In this document: positions 42,002 to 50,154 of the stretch, piece after piece
Layout of the letters: each line of letters opens with the position of its first letter
Position numbering within the stretch: the stretch's first letter is position 1
Assembly: GCF_902859805.1 (NCBI RefSeq)
Contig: NZ_CADIKC010000006.1
Span: forward strand, 62,001 to 126,000
From: Paraburkholderia sediminicola
GTDB taxonomy: Bacteria; Pseudomonadota; Gammaproteobacteria; Burkholderiales; Burkholderiaceae
DNA: 64,000 nucleotides
Direction of reading: 5' to 3'
Notes under the pieces: model-generated
Databases searched by the model: none
Told to the model about the DNA's origin: nothing
Seen by the model: only the letters and a program-made list of their open reading frames with translations
Made by a program: the position numbers and the translations under genes

Positions 42002-42066
42002 TCGCTCGCTTGATCGATCTCGATCGATAACGCCGCACCAACCCGTTCCACGACGACTTCATCTCC

Positions 42067-44835
42067 ATGAACGACAGGCTCGATCTCTACAGCCGCAAGC
42101 GCCGCTTCGACGAAACGCCGGAGCCATCGGGCACGGCTGTGCGGAAGAAAACCGGCCGCAGGAGCGCGGCGCGCGTATCGAACGAGGCGCTGTCGTATGT
42201 GATTCAGGAGCACGACGCGCGACGCCTGCATTACGACTTTCGCCTCGAACTGAACGGCACGTTATTGTCGTGGGCGGTGCCCAAGGGGCCGAGCCTCGAC
42301 CCGTCGGTGAAACGGCTCGCGGTGCATGTCGAAGATCACCCTGTCGAATATGGTTCTTTCGAAGGCGAAATCCCGCCTGGCAACTATGGCGCAGGGACCG
42401 TGATCGTGTGGGATCGCGGGACGTGGGAGCCGGTCGGCGGCGCGGTGGAGGCGGCCAGATCGTACAAGGCGGGCAAGCTCAAATTCCGGCTCTCTGGCGA
42501 AAAGCTGCACGGTGGCTGGACGCTGGTGCGCAGTCATATGCGCGGCAGCGGCGACAAGGAGCAGTGGCTGCTGATCAAGGAGCGCGACGATGAAGCGCGC
42601 GATCAGAACGACTACGACGTCTTGAAGGCGTGCCCTGGCAGCGTACTGGAAGGCAGTGAGTCGGTGGGCAAGCGCGCCAAGGCCACGAGGACCGCGACGA
42701 AAACGGCCGCGAGCGAGTCCAGCCGCCAGAGCACAGGCAGGACCGGAGCGAAGACTGCAATCAAGGCTGCCAGGACTGCAAACGCCGCCAAGGCCAAAGA
42801 AACAGCATCGAGTTCGAACGCCTCTCGCAGGAACGGTCCAAAAGCCAGCTCTTCAAGCCGTGCTGATCCGAAAAAAACCGACATCGTGTCGACCCGCAGC
42901 ACACAGTCACTGCGCGAGCTTGCCGCGTCACCGTCGATTGAAGGCGCTGTCCAGGCCGCGTTGCCCGCCACCTTCAAACCGCAACTGGCGACGCTCGTCG
43001 ACGCCGCGCCACCCGGCGATGAATGGACATACGAAATCAAGTTCGACGGCTATCGCGTGCTGGCGCGCATCGATCGAAACGCAAAGACGCGTGGAGTCAA
43101 GGTGTTGACGCGAGCCGGCAACGATTGGAGCGCGAAGTTCGGCAAGCAGGTGAAGGCATTCGAACAACTCGACATCGAAAGCGCATGGCTCGACGGCGAA
43201 GCGGTAGTGCTCGACGACAACGGCGTACCGAGTTTTCAGGCGCTGCAAAACGCGTTCGATGCGGACCGTCCGCAGGACATCGTCATCTATCTGTTCGACG
43301 TGCCGTTCCTGAACGGTTACGACTTGCGAGGCGTGCCACTCGAACAACGCCGCGCGATTCTGCGCGCGTTATTGGAAGACCAGGATGGGCACGACGGCAG
43401 CGTACTGCGCTTCTCGAACGATTTCGCGTTCAGCGCCGACGATCTGCTGAAGAGCGCGTGCGACATGGCGCTCGAAGGCATCATCGGCAAACGGCGCGAT
43501 AGCGGCTATACCTCGGGGCGTTCGTCCGCATGGATCAAACTGAAATGCCGACGCCGCCAGGAATTCGTGATCGGCGGCTATTCGGAGCCGGCGGGTAGCC
43601 GTGCGGCGTTCGGTGCGCTGTTGCTTGGCGTCTACGACGGCAAAGGCAAACTGCAATACGCCGGCCGTGTCGGCACGGGTTTCGACGCTGCGTTGCTGCG
43701 CTTGCTCAAGAAGGAACTCGACGCGCGCGCAACCAGCCGCATGCCGTTCGCCAGCACGCCGCGCGAGCGCAGCCGCACGCCGCTGCATTGGGTCGAACCG
43801 GTGCTTGTCTGCGAATGCAATTTCGCTGAATGGACGAGCGAGGGCATCGTGCGGCAGGCGTCGTTCGTGAGTCTGCGCAGTGATAAACCGGCGCGGCAGA
43901 TCGTCAGGGAAGCACCCCGTAAAGGAGCCGATGTGCAGGAGCAAACCGAAGTCGCCGGCGTGCGCGTGTCCCATCCCGACCGCGTCATCGACAAAAGCAC
44001 CAGCACCCGCAAAATCGATCTCGTGCGCTACTACGAGTCGGTCGCCGACTGGATGCTGCCGCATCTGCAAGACCGGCCGGTGTCGCTGGTGCGTGCGCCC
44101 GAGGACATCGGCGGCGAGCTGTTTTTCCAGAAGCATAGCCAGAAGCTGTCGATCCCCAACGTCACGCAGCATCCGGGACTCGACCCGGGTCATCCGCCGC
44201 TGATTACTGTCGATACGCTCAAGGCGCTGGTCGGCGCCGCGCAGATGGGCACGATCGAATTTCACACGTGGAATGCCGTAGTGTCGAACATCGACAAACC
44301 CGATCGCATGGTGTTCGATCTCGATCCCGACGCATCGCTCGGTTGGGAGCGGATGATCGAGGCCGCGCAACTGACGCGCTCGCTGCTCGAAGAGCTCGGC
44401 CTGACCTCGTTCTGCAAGACGAGTGGCGGCAAGGGGTTCCATGTGGTGGTGCCGCTCGCGAAGCATGCCGGCTGGGACGACGTGAAGGCGTTTTCGCAAG
44501 CCGTCGCGCAGCACATGGCGACGACGTTGCCGAAGTACTTCAGCGCAAAGATGGGCGCCCAGAATCGCAAACAGAAGATCTTTGTCGACTACCTGCGCAA
44601 CAACCGCGGCTCGAGTACGGTGGCCGCATTTTCAGCACGCGCCAGGCCGGGATTGGGCGTTTCAGTGCCGCTCTCGTGGGACGAAGTCGCCACCACCACG
44701 AGCGGCGATCAATGGACCGTCGAAAACGTGCACGAGCGTCTCGCAGACCTCAAGCGCGACCCGTGGGCCGACTACGCAAAGACACGTCAACGCATCACCG
44801 CCGCCATGAGAAAACGTCTGGATGAAGCGGAGTGA
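42067..44835 (+). CDS. ligD: ATP-dependent DNA ligase LigD (phosphoesterase-ligase-polymerase)
   Basis: 922 residues with three modules. First, the 3'-phosphoesterase domain (~40-190; HDARRLHYDFRLELNG). Second, after a Lys/Ala/Ser-rich linker (~210-285), the ligase domain with adenylation lysine 325 in EIKFDGYR and motif V ending SAWIKLKCR. Third, the primase-type polymerase domain (~635-915), with DLDPD metal-binding aspartates and KTSGGKGFHVVVPL. With Ku it repairs double-strand breaks by end joining. The module order is that of Pseudomonas, not Mycobacterium. No clear ribosome-binding site precedes the ATG. Confidence 0.96.
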   Translation: MNDRLDLYSRKRRFDETPEPSGTAVRKKTGRRSAARVSNEALSYVIQEHDARRLHYDFRLELNGTLLSWAVPKGPSLDPSVKRLAVHVEDHPVEYGSFEGEIPPGNYGAGTVIVWDRGTWEPVGGAVEAARSYKAGKLKFRLSGEKLHGGWTLVRSHMRGSGDKEQWLLIKERDDEARDQNDYDVLKACPGSVLEGSESVGKRAKATRTATKTAASESSRQSTGRTGAKTAIKAARTANAAKAKETASSSNASRRNGPKASSSSRADPKKTDIVSTRSTQSLRELAASPSIEGAVQAALPATFKPQLATLVDAAPPGDEWTYEIKFDGYRVLARIDRNAKTRGVKVLTRAGNDWSAKFGKQVKAFEQLDIESAWLDGEAVVLDDNGVPSFQALQNAFDADRPQDIVIYLFDVPFLNGYDLRGVPLEQRRAILRALLEDQDGHDGSVLRFSNDFAFSADDLLKSACDMALEGIIGKRRDSGYTSGRSSAWIKLKCRRRQEFVIGGYSEPAGSRAAFGALLLGVYDGKGKLQYAGRVGTGFDAALLRLLKKELDARATSRMPFASTPRERSRTPLHWVEPVLVCECNFAEWTSEGIVRQASFVSLRSDKPARQIVREAPRKGADVQEQTEVAGVRVSHPDRVIDKSTSTRKIDLVRYYESVADWMLPHLQDRPVSLVRAPEDIGGELFFQKHSQKLSIPNVTQHPGLDPGHPPLITVDTLKALVGAAQMGTIEFHTWNAVVSNIDKPDRMVFDLDPDASLGWERMIEAAQLTRSLLEELGLTSFCKTSGGKGFHVVVPLAKHAGWDDVKAFSQAVAQHMATTLPKYFSAKMGAQNRKQKIFVDYLRNNRGSSTVAAFSARARPGLGVSVPLSWDEVATTTSGDQWTVENVHERLADLKRDPWADYAKTRQRITAAMRKRLDEAE

Positions 44836-44878
44836 CCGCGATCCAGCTAGCCCGATTCAACCGGAAAAGGAGCAAATC

Positions 44879-45187
44879 ATGAAAACCTCAGCGCAATCGT
44901 CCGACGGCGAGAAGCAGGCCGACCCGCATGCAAAGAACGCTCCGCTTTCACGCGAAGAGGCGTCGGCGCCGCTGCCGCATGAAACCGATCAGGACCCGGA
45001 ATCGCAACACGAAGACGCTCCGCGTCGTGTCGGCAAGCAGGCGCATCGCGACATCGAGCGCGGACTGAAGGACACCGACCGGCGTGGCGGTGACGAGTAT
45101 CAGCAAAAGACGCAGAACGATGCGCACGCGGACATCAATTCCGATGGCAATGCAGGTGCAGGTGATGGCAAGCCCGGCAAGTGCTGA
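44879..45187 (+). CDS. Small hydrophilic protein downstream of ligD (102 aa)
   Basis: AAAAGGAG stands 5 nt before the ATG at 44879, and the gene begins 43 nt after ligD, so it is very likely the third gene of the ku-ligD unit. The protein has almost no hydrophobic residues and is rich in Asp, Glu, Gln, His and Lys (RVGKQAHRDIERGLKDTDRRG), suggesting disorder. One cysteine is the last residue. No family is recognised. It could be a stress-type or DNA-repair accessory protein; this is inferred only from its place. Confidence 0.7.
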   Translation: MKTSAQSSDGEKQADPHAKNAPLSREEASAPLPHETDQDPESQHEDAPRRVGKQAHRDIERGLKDTDRRGGDEYQQKTQNDAHADINSDGNAGAGDGKPGKC

Positions 45188-45331
45188 TCCGCGGAAAACG
45201 CCGCGCGGTGCCGCTTCGGCGCGTCCCTGAATGAACCGCCGTAGCCGCGCTTTGAACCGGCTCCTATGCGCTCGCACCTACGCCATCCGCGGTCGGCAAC
45301 CTGGTGCGGTCCGCAGATGGCTCATTCCGTC

Positions 45332-46297
45332 TCACCCCGGCTCCACATCCCAATAAGGCGGATCGCCAAAATGCGCGACAAGGAACTCGATGAACGCGAG
45401 CGTCTTCGGTGGCACGAACGCGCGACTCGGATACACCGCCCAGATCGCCACCTGCTCCGCGAGCGGATAGGTGTCGAGCACGCTGACCAGTTCGCCGCTG
45501 CGCAGATACGGCGCCACGTCCCAGGTCGACTTGAGCGCGATGCCGAAACCGGCCAGCAAGGCATCGCGAATCACTTCGCCGTTGTCGACAACGAGGCGTC
45601 CGCTCACCCGCACCGTGAGCGGTCCGGTGGGCGTCACGAATGCCCAGTCGCGCTGGTCTGACAGGATGATGCATTCGTGCTGTGCGAGGTCCGAAGGATG
45701 GTGCGGTGCCCCACGCGCGGCGAGGTAAGCGGGCGCGGCGCATAGCACGCGGCGGTTGACAGCCAGGCGCCGCGCCACCAGCGACGAATCCTTGAGCACG
45801 CCGACACGAATCGCCAAGTCGATACCCGCATCGACCAGATCGACCATCTGGTCAGTCAGACGCAGATCGACGCTCACGCCGGGATAGCGGCGCAGAAATT
45901 CGCTGACTACCGGCGATACGTGCTGCCGCCCGAACGACGACGGCATCGACACCCGCAGGCGCCCCTGCGGCTCGGCCTGCGCGCGACCCACCGAGGCGCG
46001 TGCCGCATCGGCTGCGTCGAGCAGCGCCTGGGCGCGTGTCATGAACACTTCGCCGTCCTGCGTGAGACTGATGCGACGGGTGGTCCGATGCAGCAGCCGC
46101 GCGCCAAGGAGCCTTTCGAGTTGCGCGATGCGTGAGCTCGCCACCGCCGCCGACAGCCCGAATTCGCGGCCGGCCGCCGACACGTTGGCGAGCAGTGCGG
46201 CCCGCACGAACAGGCCGACGTCGAGCAGATCGAGTCGTTCGCGTTCGCCGGACGAGGGCTTGACAGTGGGTTCCACGGAGTCGGCAGGATGGTCCAT
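45332..46297 (-). CDS. LysR family transcriptional regulator
   Basis: 321 residues with an N-terminal winged helix (VGLFVRAALLANVSAAGREFGLSAAVASSRIAQLERLLGARLLHRTTR) and a LysR substrate domain (GRLRVSMPSSFGR; GIALKSTWDVAPYLRSGELV). The subgroup resembles those controlling adjacent oxidoreductases. It is divergent from the alcohol dehydrogenase-like gene with 163 bp between, where its operator should lie. The ATG at 46297 is taken over an upstream TTG; both lack a strong ribosome-binding site. Confidence 0.9.
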   Translation of the reverse strand: MDHPADSVEPTVKPSSGERERLDLLDVGLFVRAALLANVSAAGREFGLSAAVASSRIAQLERLLGARLLHRTTRRISLTQDGEVFMTRAQALLDAADAARASVGRAQAEPQGRLRVSMPSSFGRQHVSPVVSEFLRRYPGVSVDLRLTDQMVDLVDAGIDLAIRVGVLKDSSLVARRLAVNRRVLCAAPAYLAARGAPHHPSDLAQHECIILSDQRDWAFVTPTGPLTVRVSGRLVVDNGEVIRDALLAGFGIALKSTWDVAPYLRSGELVSVLDTYPLAEQVAIWAVYPSRAFVPPKTLAFIEFLVAHFGDPPYWDVEPG

Positions 46298-46460
46298 TCT
46301 TCTGAAATTCAAAAAGATGTTTCAGTCATTATGACGCTTTTATGAGAAGCAGAACCGCCTTAGGATGACGCCAATGCGATCGATTAGCCCTGCACGGCGC
46401 GAGGCGCTGTCGGCATCGATCGCCGGTTTCTCAACCTCATCAGAAAGAACAGGAGCTGCA

Positions 46461-47477
46461 ATGAAAGCCGTAGGTCTCTATCGTTACTTGCCGATCGATC
46501 AAGCCGAGTCGCTGGTCGATGTCGAGATTGCCAAACCCGAAGCCGCCGGCCGTGACCTGCTGGTGAAGGTGGAAGCCATCTCGGTTAATCCGGTCGACGC
46601 CAAGGTGCGCGCCCCGAAAGACACTGTCGAGAAAGCGCCGCGAGTGCTCGGCTGGGACGCTGCCGGCACCGTGGTGGCGGTTGGCCCCGACGTCACGCTG
46701 TTCAAGGTCGGTGACCCGGTTTTCTACGCGGGCAGCATTACCCGGCCGGGCGCGAATAGCGAGTTCCATCTGGTCGACGAACGCATTGCCGGGCGCAAGC
46801 CGGCGTCGCTCGATTTCACGCACGCGGCCGCACTGCCGCTGACCGCGATTACCGCATGGGAAGCACTCTTCGACCGCCTCGGCGTGTCGCCGCAAGGCGC
46901 GGATGAAGGCCGCACGGTACTGATCATCGGCGGCGCGGGCGGGGTGGGTTCGATCGGCATTCAGCTGGCCAAGCAACTCGCGAAACTCAAAGTGATCGCG
47001 ACCGCCTCGCGCCCTGAATCGGCAAAGTGGGCGACGGAGTTGGGCGCGGATCATATCGTCGATCACTTTGGCGATATGCCCGCGCAGTTGAAAAAGCTCG
47101 GCATCGACCAGGTCGACTACGTGCTGATCTTCAACGATACCGACAAGAATTTCCCGGCAGCGGCTGAACTGATCAAGCCGCAGGGCGGCATCTGCACGAT
47201 CGTCGAAAACAGCGAGCCGGTGCCTGTCGAACTATTGAAGGCGAAAAGCGCCGCGTTCCACTGGGAGTTCATGTTCACGCGTTCGATGTTCAGCACGCCG
47301 GATATGATCGAACAGCATAAGCTGCTCACCGAAGTGGCGCGTCTCGTCGATGCAGGCACGTTGCGCACGACAGTCGGCCAGAATCTCGGCACGATCAACG
47401 CCGACAATCTGCGCCGTGCGCATCGGTTGCTCGAAGAAGGGCGCGCGATCGGCAAGCTGGTGCTGACGGGCTTCTAG
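46461..47477 (+). CDS. Zinc-type alcohol dehydrogenase-like (MDR family) oxidoreductase
   Basis: 338 residues. GroES-like domain (LVKVEAISVNPVDAKVRAPK, ILGWDAAGTV-like VLGWDAAGTVVAVGPDV) and Rossmann motif IIGGAGGVGSIGIQLAKQL. No catalytic zinc cysteine/histidine set is evident, so it is probably an NADPH-dependent quinone or enal reductase of the ZADH family. AGGAG lies 5 nt before the ATG. It is the likely target of the divergent LysR regulator. Confidence 0.9.
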   Translation: MKAVGLYRYLPIDQAESLVDVEIAKPEAAGRDLLVKVEAISVNPVDAKVRAPKDTVEKAPRVLGWDAAGTVVAVGPDVTLFKVGDPVFYAGSITRPGANSEFHLVDERIAGRKPASLDFTHAAALPLTAITAWEALFDRLGVSPQGADEGRTVLIIGGAGGVGSIGIQLAKQLAKLKVIATASRPESAKWATELGADHIVDHFGDMPAQLKKLGIDQVDYVLIFNDTDKNFPAAAELIKPQGGICTIVENSEPVPVELLKAKSAAFHWEFMFTRSMFSTPDMIEQHKLLTEVARLVDAGTLRTTVGQNLGTINADNLRRAHRLLEEGRAIGKLVLTGF

Positions 47478-47777
47478 ACTGCGCGAGGTTTGGCGCTTCT
47501 GTCACGTCGCACGCGCAGAAAACGCCTCAACGCAAGCGGGGTAACACCCGATTCGTATGAAGCGCGCGCAGCGCCGCTTGGCGGTAGACTGGTGGGGCAT
47601 CATGCTAAAACAGTTGCGCGTCTCGCGACTCGTCTGGCAGGGCCTCAGCCGGGTGTTGACCAGGTGCTACGCGGTACTCACCAGGCATTCACCAGGCGTG
47701 AACCAGGCTCCAGTCAGACGGTGCATTGGCAGTAGCGCTAGAGCGGGCGCGCAGCGGTACAACAACGAGGTGACAGT
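47478..47777. other. Intergenic region with imperfect ACCAGG repeats
   Basis: No gene seen. Between 47658 and 47709 the word ACCAGG recurs four times, the last three 10-12 bp apart. A TACAAC (47758-47763) just before the ribosome-binding site of the next gene may be its -10. Confidence 0.5.
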
Positions 47778-48341
47778 ATGAGCTCCAGCTTCAAACTCTC
47801 CGCCGTTTCAGTTGTTGCTTCTCTCGCATGCGCGCTCGCGCCCGGCATGCTCGTGACGGCAGCTCACGCAGCCACGCCGATCACGGTGACGTCGCAGTCC
47901 GCCCTCGACGGTCCGATCCGCTATACGGTGCGCGTCACGTCGAAACAGTTCGGCAATTCACAGGAAACGCGTACGATCCGCTCCGGCGAATCGGACGACT
48001 TCACGTGGAAGACGGTGCCGCCAGGCGGCCCCGTGCCCGCGACGGATAGCTGCCCGAATTACTCGTCGCTGCCAACCGATACCAACGGTGCGATGATTCG
48101 CCAGACGCAGATCCGTTTTGCGCCGGTCGTCGCCGGAGACGGTACGGCGTCAGTGCAATTGAGCTTCCAGGCGCAGACGCCGCATGGCGTCAAGACGGTG
48201 ACGAGCGGCGGCAAAACGCTCAAGTGTCCGAACAGCGTGGCAGTCAGCCAGATTCTGCGCTTTACGATGCCGACCAACGGCAGCACGAAAACGCTGACGC
48301 TTAATGACGGCACCGAAGTGGCGGTCACCGCGAAACGCTGA
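47778..48341 (+). CDS. Secreted protein of unknown function (DUF6013-like)
   Basis: 187 residues. A clear Sec signal peptide (LSAVSVVASLACALAPGMLVTAAHA) precedes a mature ~155-residue domain that looks all-beta, with two cysteines (DSCPNYSS and LKCPNS) that may form a disulphide in the periplasm. I associate this pattern with a Burkholderiales-specific uncharacterised family, possibly DUF6013, but cannot confirm it. AGGTGA precedes the ATG. It appears monocistronic. Confidence 0.75.
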   Translation: MSSSFKLSAVSVVASLACALAPGMLVTAAHAATPITVTSQSALDGPIRYTVRVTSKQFGNSQETRTIRSGESDDFTWKTVPPGGPVPATDSCPNYSSLPTDTNGAMIRQTQIRFAPVVAGDGTASVQLSFQAQTPHGVKTVTSGGKTLKCPNSVAVSQILRFTMPTNGSTKTLTLNDGTEVAVTAKR

Positions 48342-48455
48342 GGGCCGCACGTGAAGTCTGCGCAATGAGGGCAAACTTCACGGTGCGCGGCCAACGAGAC
48401 AAACCGCGAGCCGGCGACGCCGGCCGCGTCGCCCCCGTGCATACTGTTTGTCCCA

Positions 48456-49262
48456 TCAACGTTGCGCCGCGGGCCGCTCCACCAGCCGCGCTGACAGAAA
48501 ACGGTGCTCCGCTGAGAAAAGCCGCCGATACGTAAGCAGCACCGCGCCCACCGTGCCCAAGGCCGAGGCCGCGGCGATCAGGAACATGATCACGATCTGA
48601 TAACGCACGGCCTGCAACGGCGACTGACCGGCCAGCACCTGCCCGGTCATCATGCCGGGCAAACTCACCACGCCGACCACGGCCATCTGATTCAAGGTGG
48701 GCATCATGCCCGCGCGCACAGCCTGGCGCGCCGGCGCCTGCGCCGCTTCCCAACGGGTCGCGCCGAGCGCGAGCGCCATATCCACACGGTCGCGCCGCGC
48801 GGTCAGTTCCTCGGTCATCCGCTCGATACCGAGCGACACGCCGGTGAGCGTATTGCCGAGGATCATGCCGAGAATCGGAATCGCGTACTGCGGCTCGTAC
48901 CATGGGTGAATGCGGATCACGACGAAGAGCCCGACCGCGGCGACCAGCCACGAACTGACCCAGATCGACAGCACACTGTCCACACGCTGCCCGGCGTAGG
49001 TGCGGCTGCCGCGCTGCGCACCCGCGAAGCCGGCGATCAGCGTCATCACGACCATCAAGGGCAGCACCACGAACCAGTGGTCATAGCGGAACACCCAGCC
49101 CAGCACATAGCCGATCGCCAGCAATTGCACGACGGTGCGTACCGCCGCCCACGCGAGCTTGCGTTCGAGATCGAGCTTGAGCGCGACCGAGACCACGCCA
49201 TTCACCACGATCAGCAGCGCGGCGATCGCGAGGTCCCAGAGACTCAGGTTTTGCAATGTCAT
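48456..49262 (-). CDS. UPF0014/FetB-type ABC transporter permease
   Basis: 268 residues with about seven membrane helices. GMILGNTLTGVSLGIERM and the region MALALGATRWEAAQAPARQAVRAGMMPTLNQMAVVGVVSLPGMMTGQVLAG are strongly conserved in the FetB/YbbM family. In E. coli FetAB exports iron and protects against oxidative stress. The ATG overlaps the ATPase stop by 4 bp. Function as iron exporter is inferred from family only. Confidence 0.9.
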   Translation of the reverse strand: MTLQNLSLWDLAIAALLIVVNGVVSVALKLDLERKLAWAAVRTVVQLLAIGYVLGWVFRYDHWFVVLPLMVVMTLIAGFAGAQRGSRTYAGQRVDSVLSIWVSSWLVAAVGLFVVIRIHPWYEPQYAIPILGMILGNTLTGVSLGIERMTEELTARRDRVDMALALGATRWEAAQAPARQAVRAGMMPTLNQMAVVGVVSLPGMMTGQVLAGQSPLQAVRYQIVIMFLIAAASALGTVGAVLLTYRRLFSAEHRFLSARLVERPAAQR

Positions 49263-50014
49263 TGGCCGAGCTCCTGATGTGCGGGCGTCACCGAGGATTC
49301 GTCGAGCACGCCGGCGCGCATCGTGAGATGCCGCTCGCTCATGCGCGCCGCTTGCGCCGGATCGTGCGATACCCACATCGACGCATGGCGACCGGGTTCG
49401 GCAGCGAACCACGCGTGCACCAAAGCCTCGATCGCGTGTGACGACTCCGGATCGAGCGACGCGGTGGGCTCATCCAGCAGCAATACTTCGGGCGCGAGTT
49501 GCAGAACGCGAATCAGCGCGGTGATCTGCGCTTCTCCGCCGGACAATTCGCTCGCGCGCTTGGCGAGAAAATCGTCGCCGCGGCCGGCCTGAGCGGCGAG
49601 GCTTGCCGCGCGTGCGCGATCGAAGCGCACGTCGCGATAGGTCCGCAATTCGAACGGGTAACGCAGATTGTCTTCCACGCTGCCGTCGAGGAGCGCGGGC
49701 CGTTGCCGGATATACGCGACGTTGCGCCGGTAACGCGGAATGGCGGCGCGCTCGACCGGCGCGCCGTGCCACATGATGCGTCCGGCATCGAGCGGATCGA
49801 GCAGGGCGAGGGCGCGCATGAACACGCTCTTGCCCGAACCCGAGGGTCCGGTGACCGCGACACGGTCGCCGGCGCAAAGGGCGAAGGTTGTCGGCTGCAG
49901 CAGCGTTTGCCCGCGCAATGCATCGCGCCGGGCGATGCCATCGGCGAGGACGAAGGGAACATCTGGCATGAGTTGGGTCTGGGTGGATTTTTGCGTGGAT
50001 GCGGAGGCCGCCAT
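49259..50014 (-). CDS. FetA-type ABC transporter ATP-binding protein
   Basis: 251 residues. Walker A GPSGSGKS (56-63), Q-loop in IRQRPALL, signature LSGGEAQI, Walker B VLLLDEPTASLD, H-loop WVSHD. It pairs with the overlapping permease gene. AAGGA lies 7 nt before the ATG at 50014. The 140-bp gap to the divergent asmA gene must hold promoters for both; no consensus is obvious. Confidence 0.92.
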   Translation of the reverse strand: MAASASTQKSTQTQLMPDVPFVLADGIARRDALRGQTLLQPTTFALCAGDRVAVTGPSGSGKSVFMRALALLDPLDAGRIMWHGAPVERAAIPRYRRNVAYIRQRPALLDGSVEDNLRYPFELRTYRDVRFDRARAASLAAQAGRGDDFLAKRASELSGGEAQITALIRVLQLAPEVLLLDEPTASLDPESSHAIEALVHAWFAAEPGRHASMWVSHDPAQAARMSERHLTMRAGVLDESSVTPAHQELGQ

Positions 50015-50154
50015 GACATTTCCTTACGTTTTCATGGCTGGGAAACCTGTGCCGGAGCTGAGCGGCATGATAAAACGACCCCTATTAAACAATACTACCA
50101 GGCACGATACGTGCTGGCCCCATGCACAACGAAGAACAAAGGCGGAGCTTTTCA

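Noticed and set aside
47490..47735. 81-codon ORF in the gap after the dehydrogenase
   Set aside because: No ribosome-binding site, and it runs through imperfect ACCAGG repeats.
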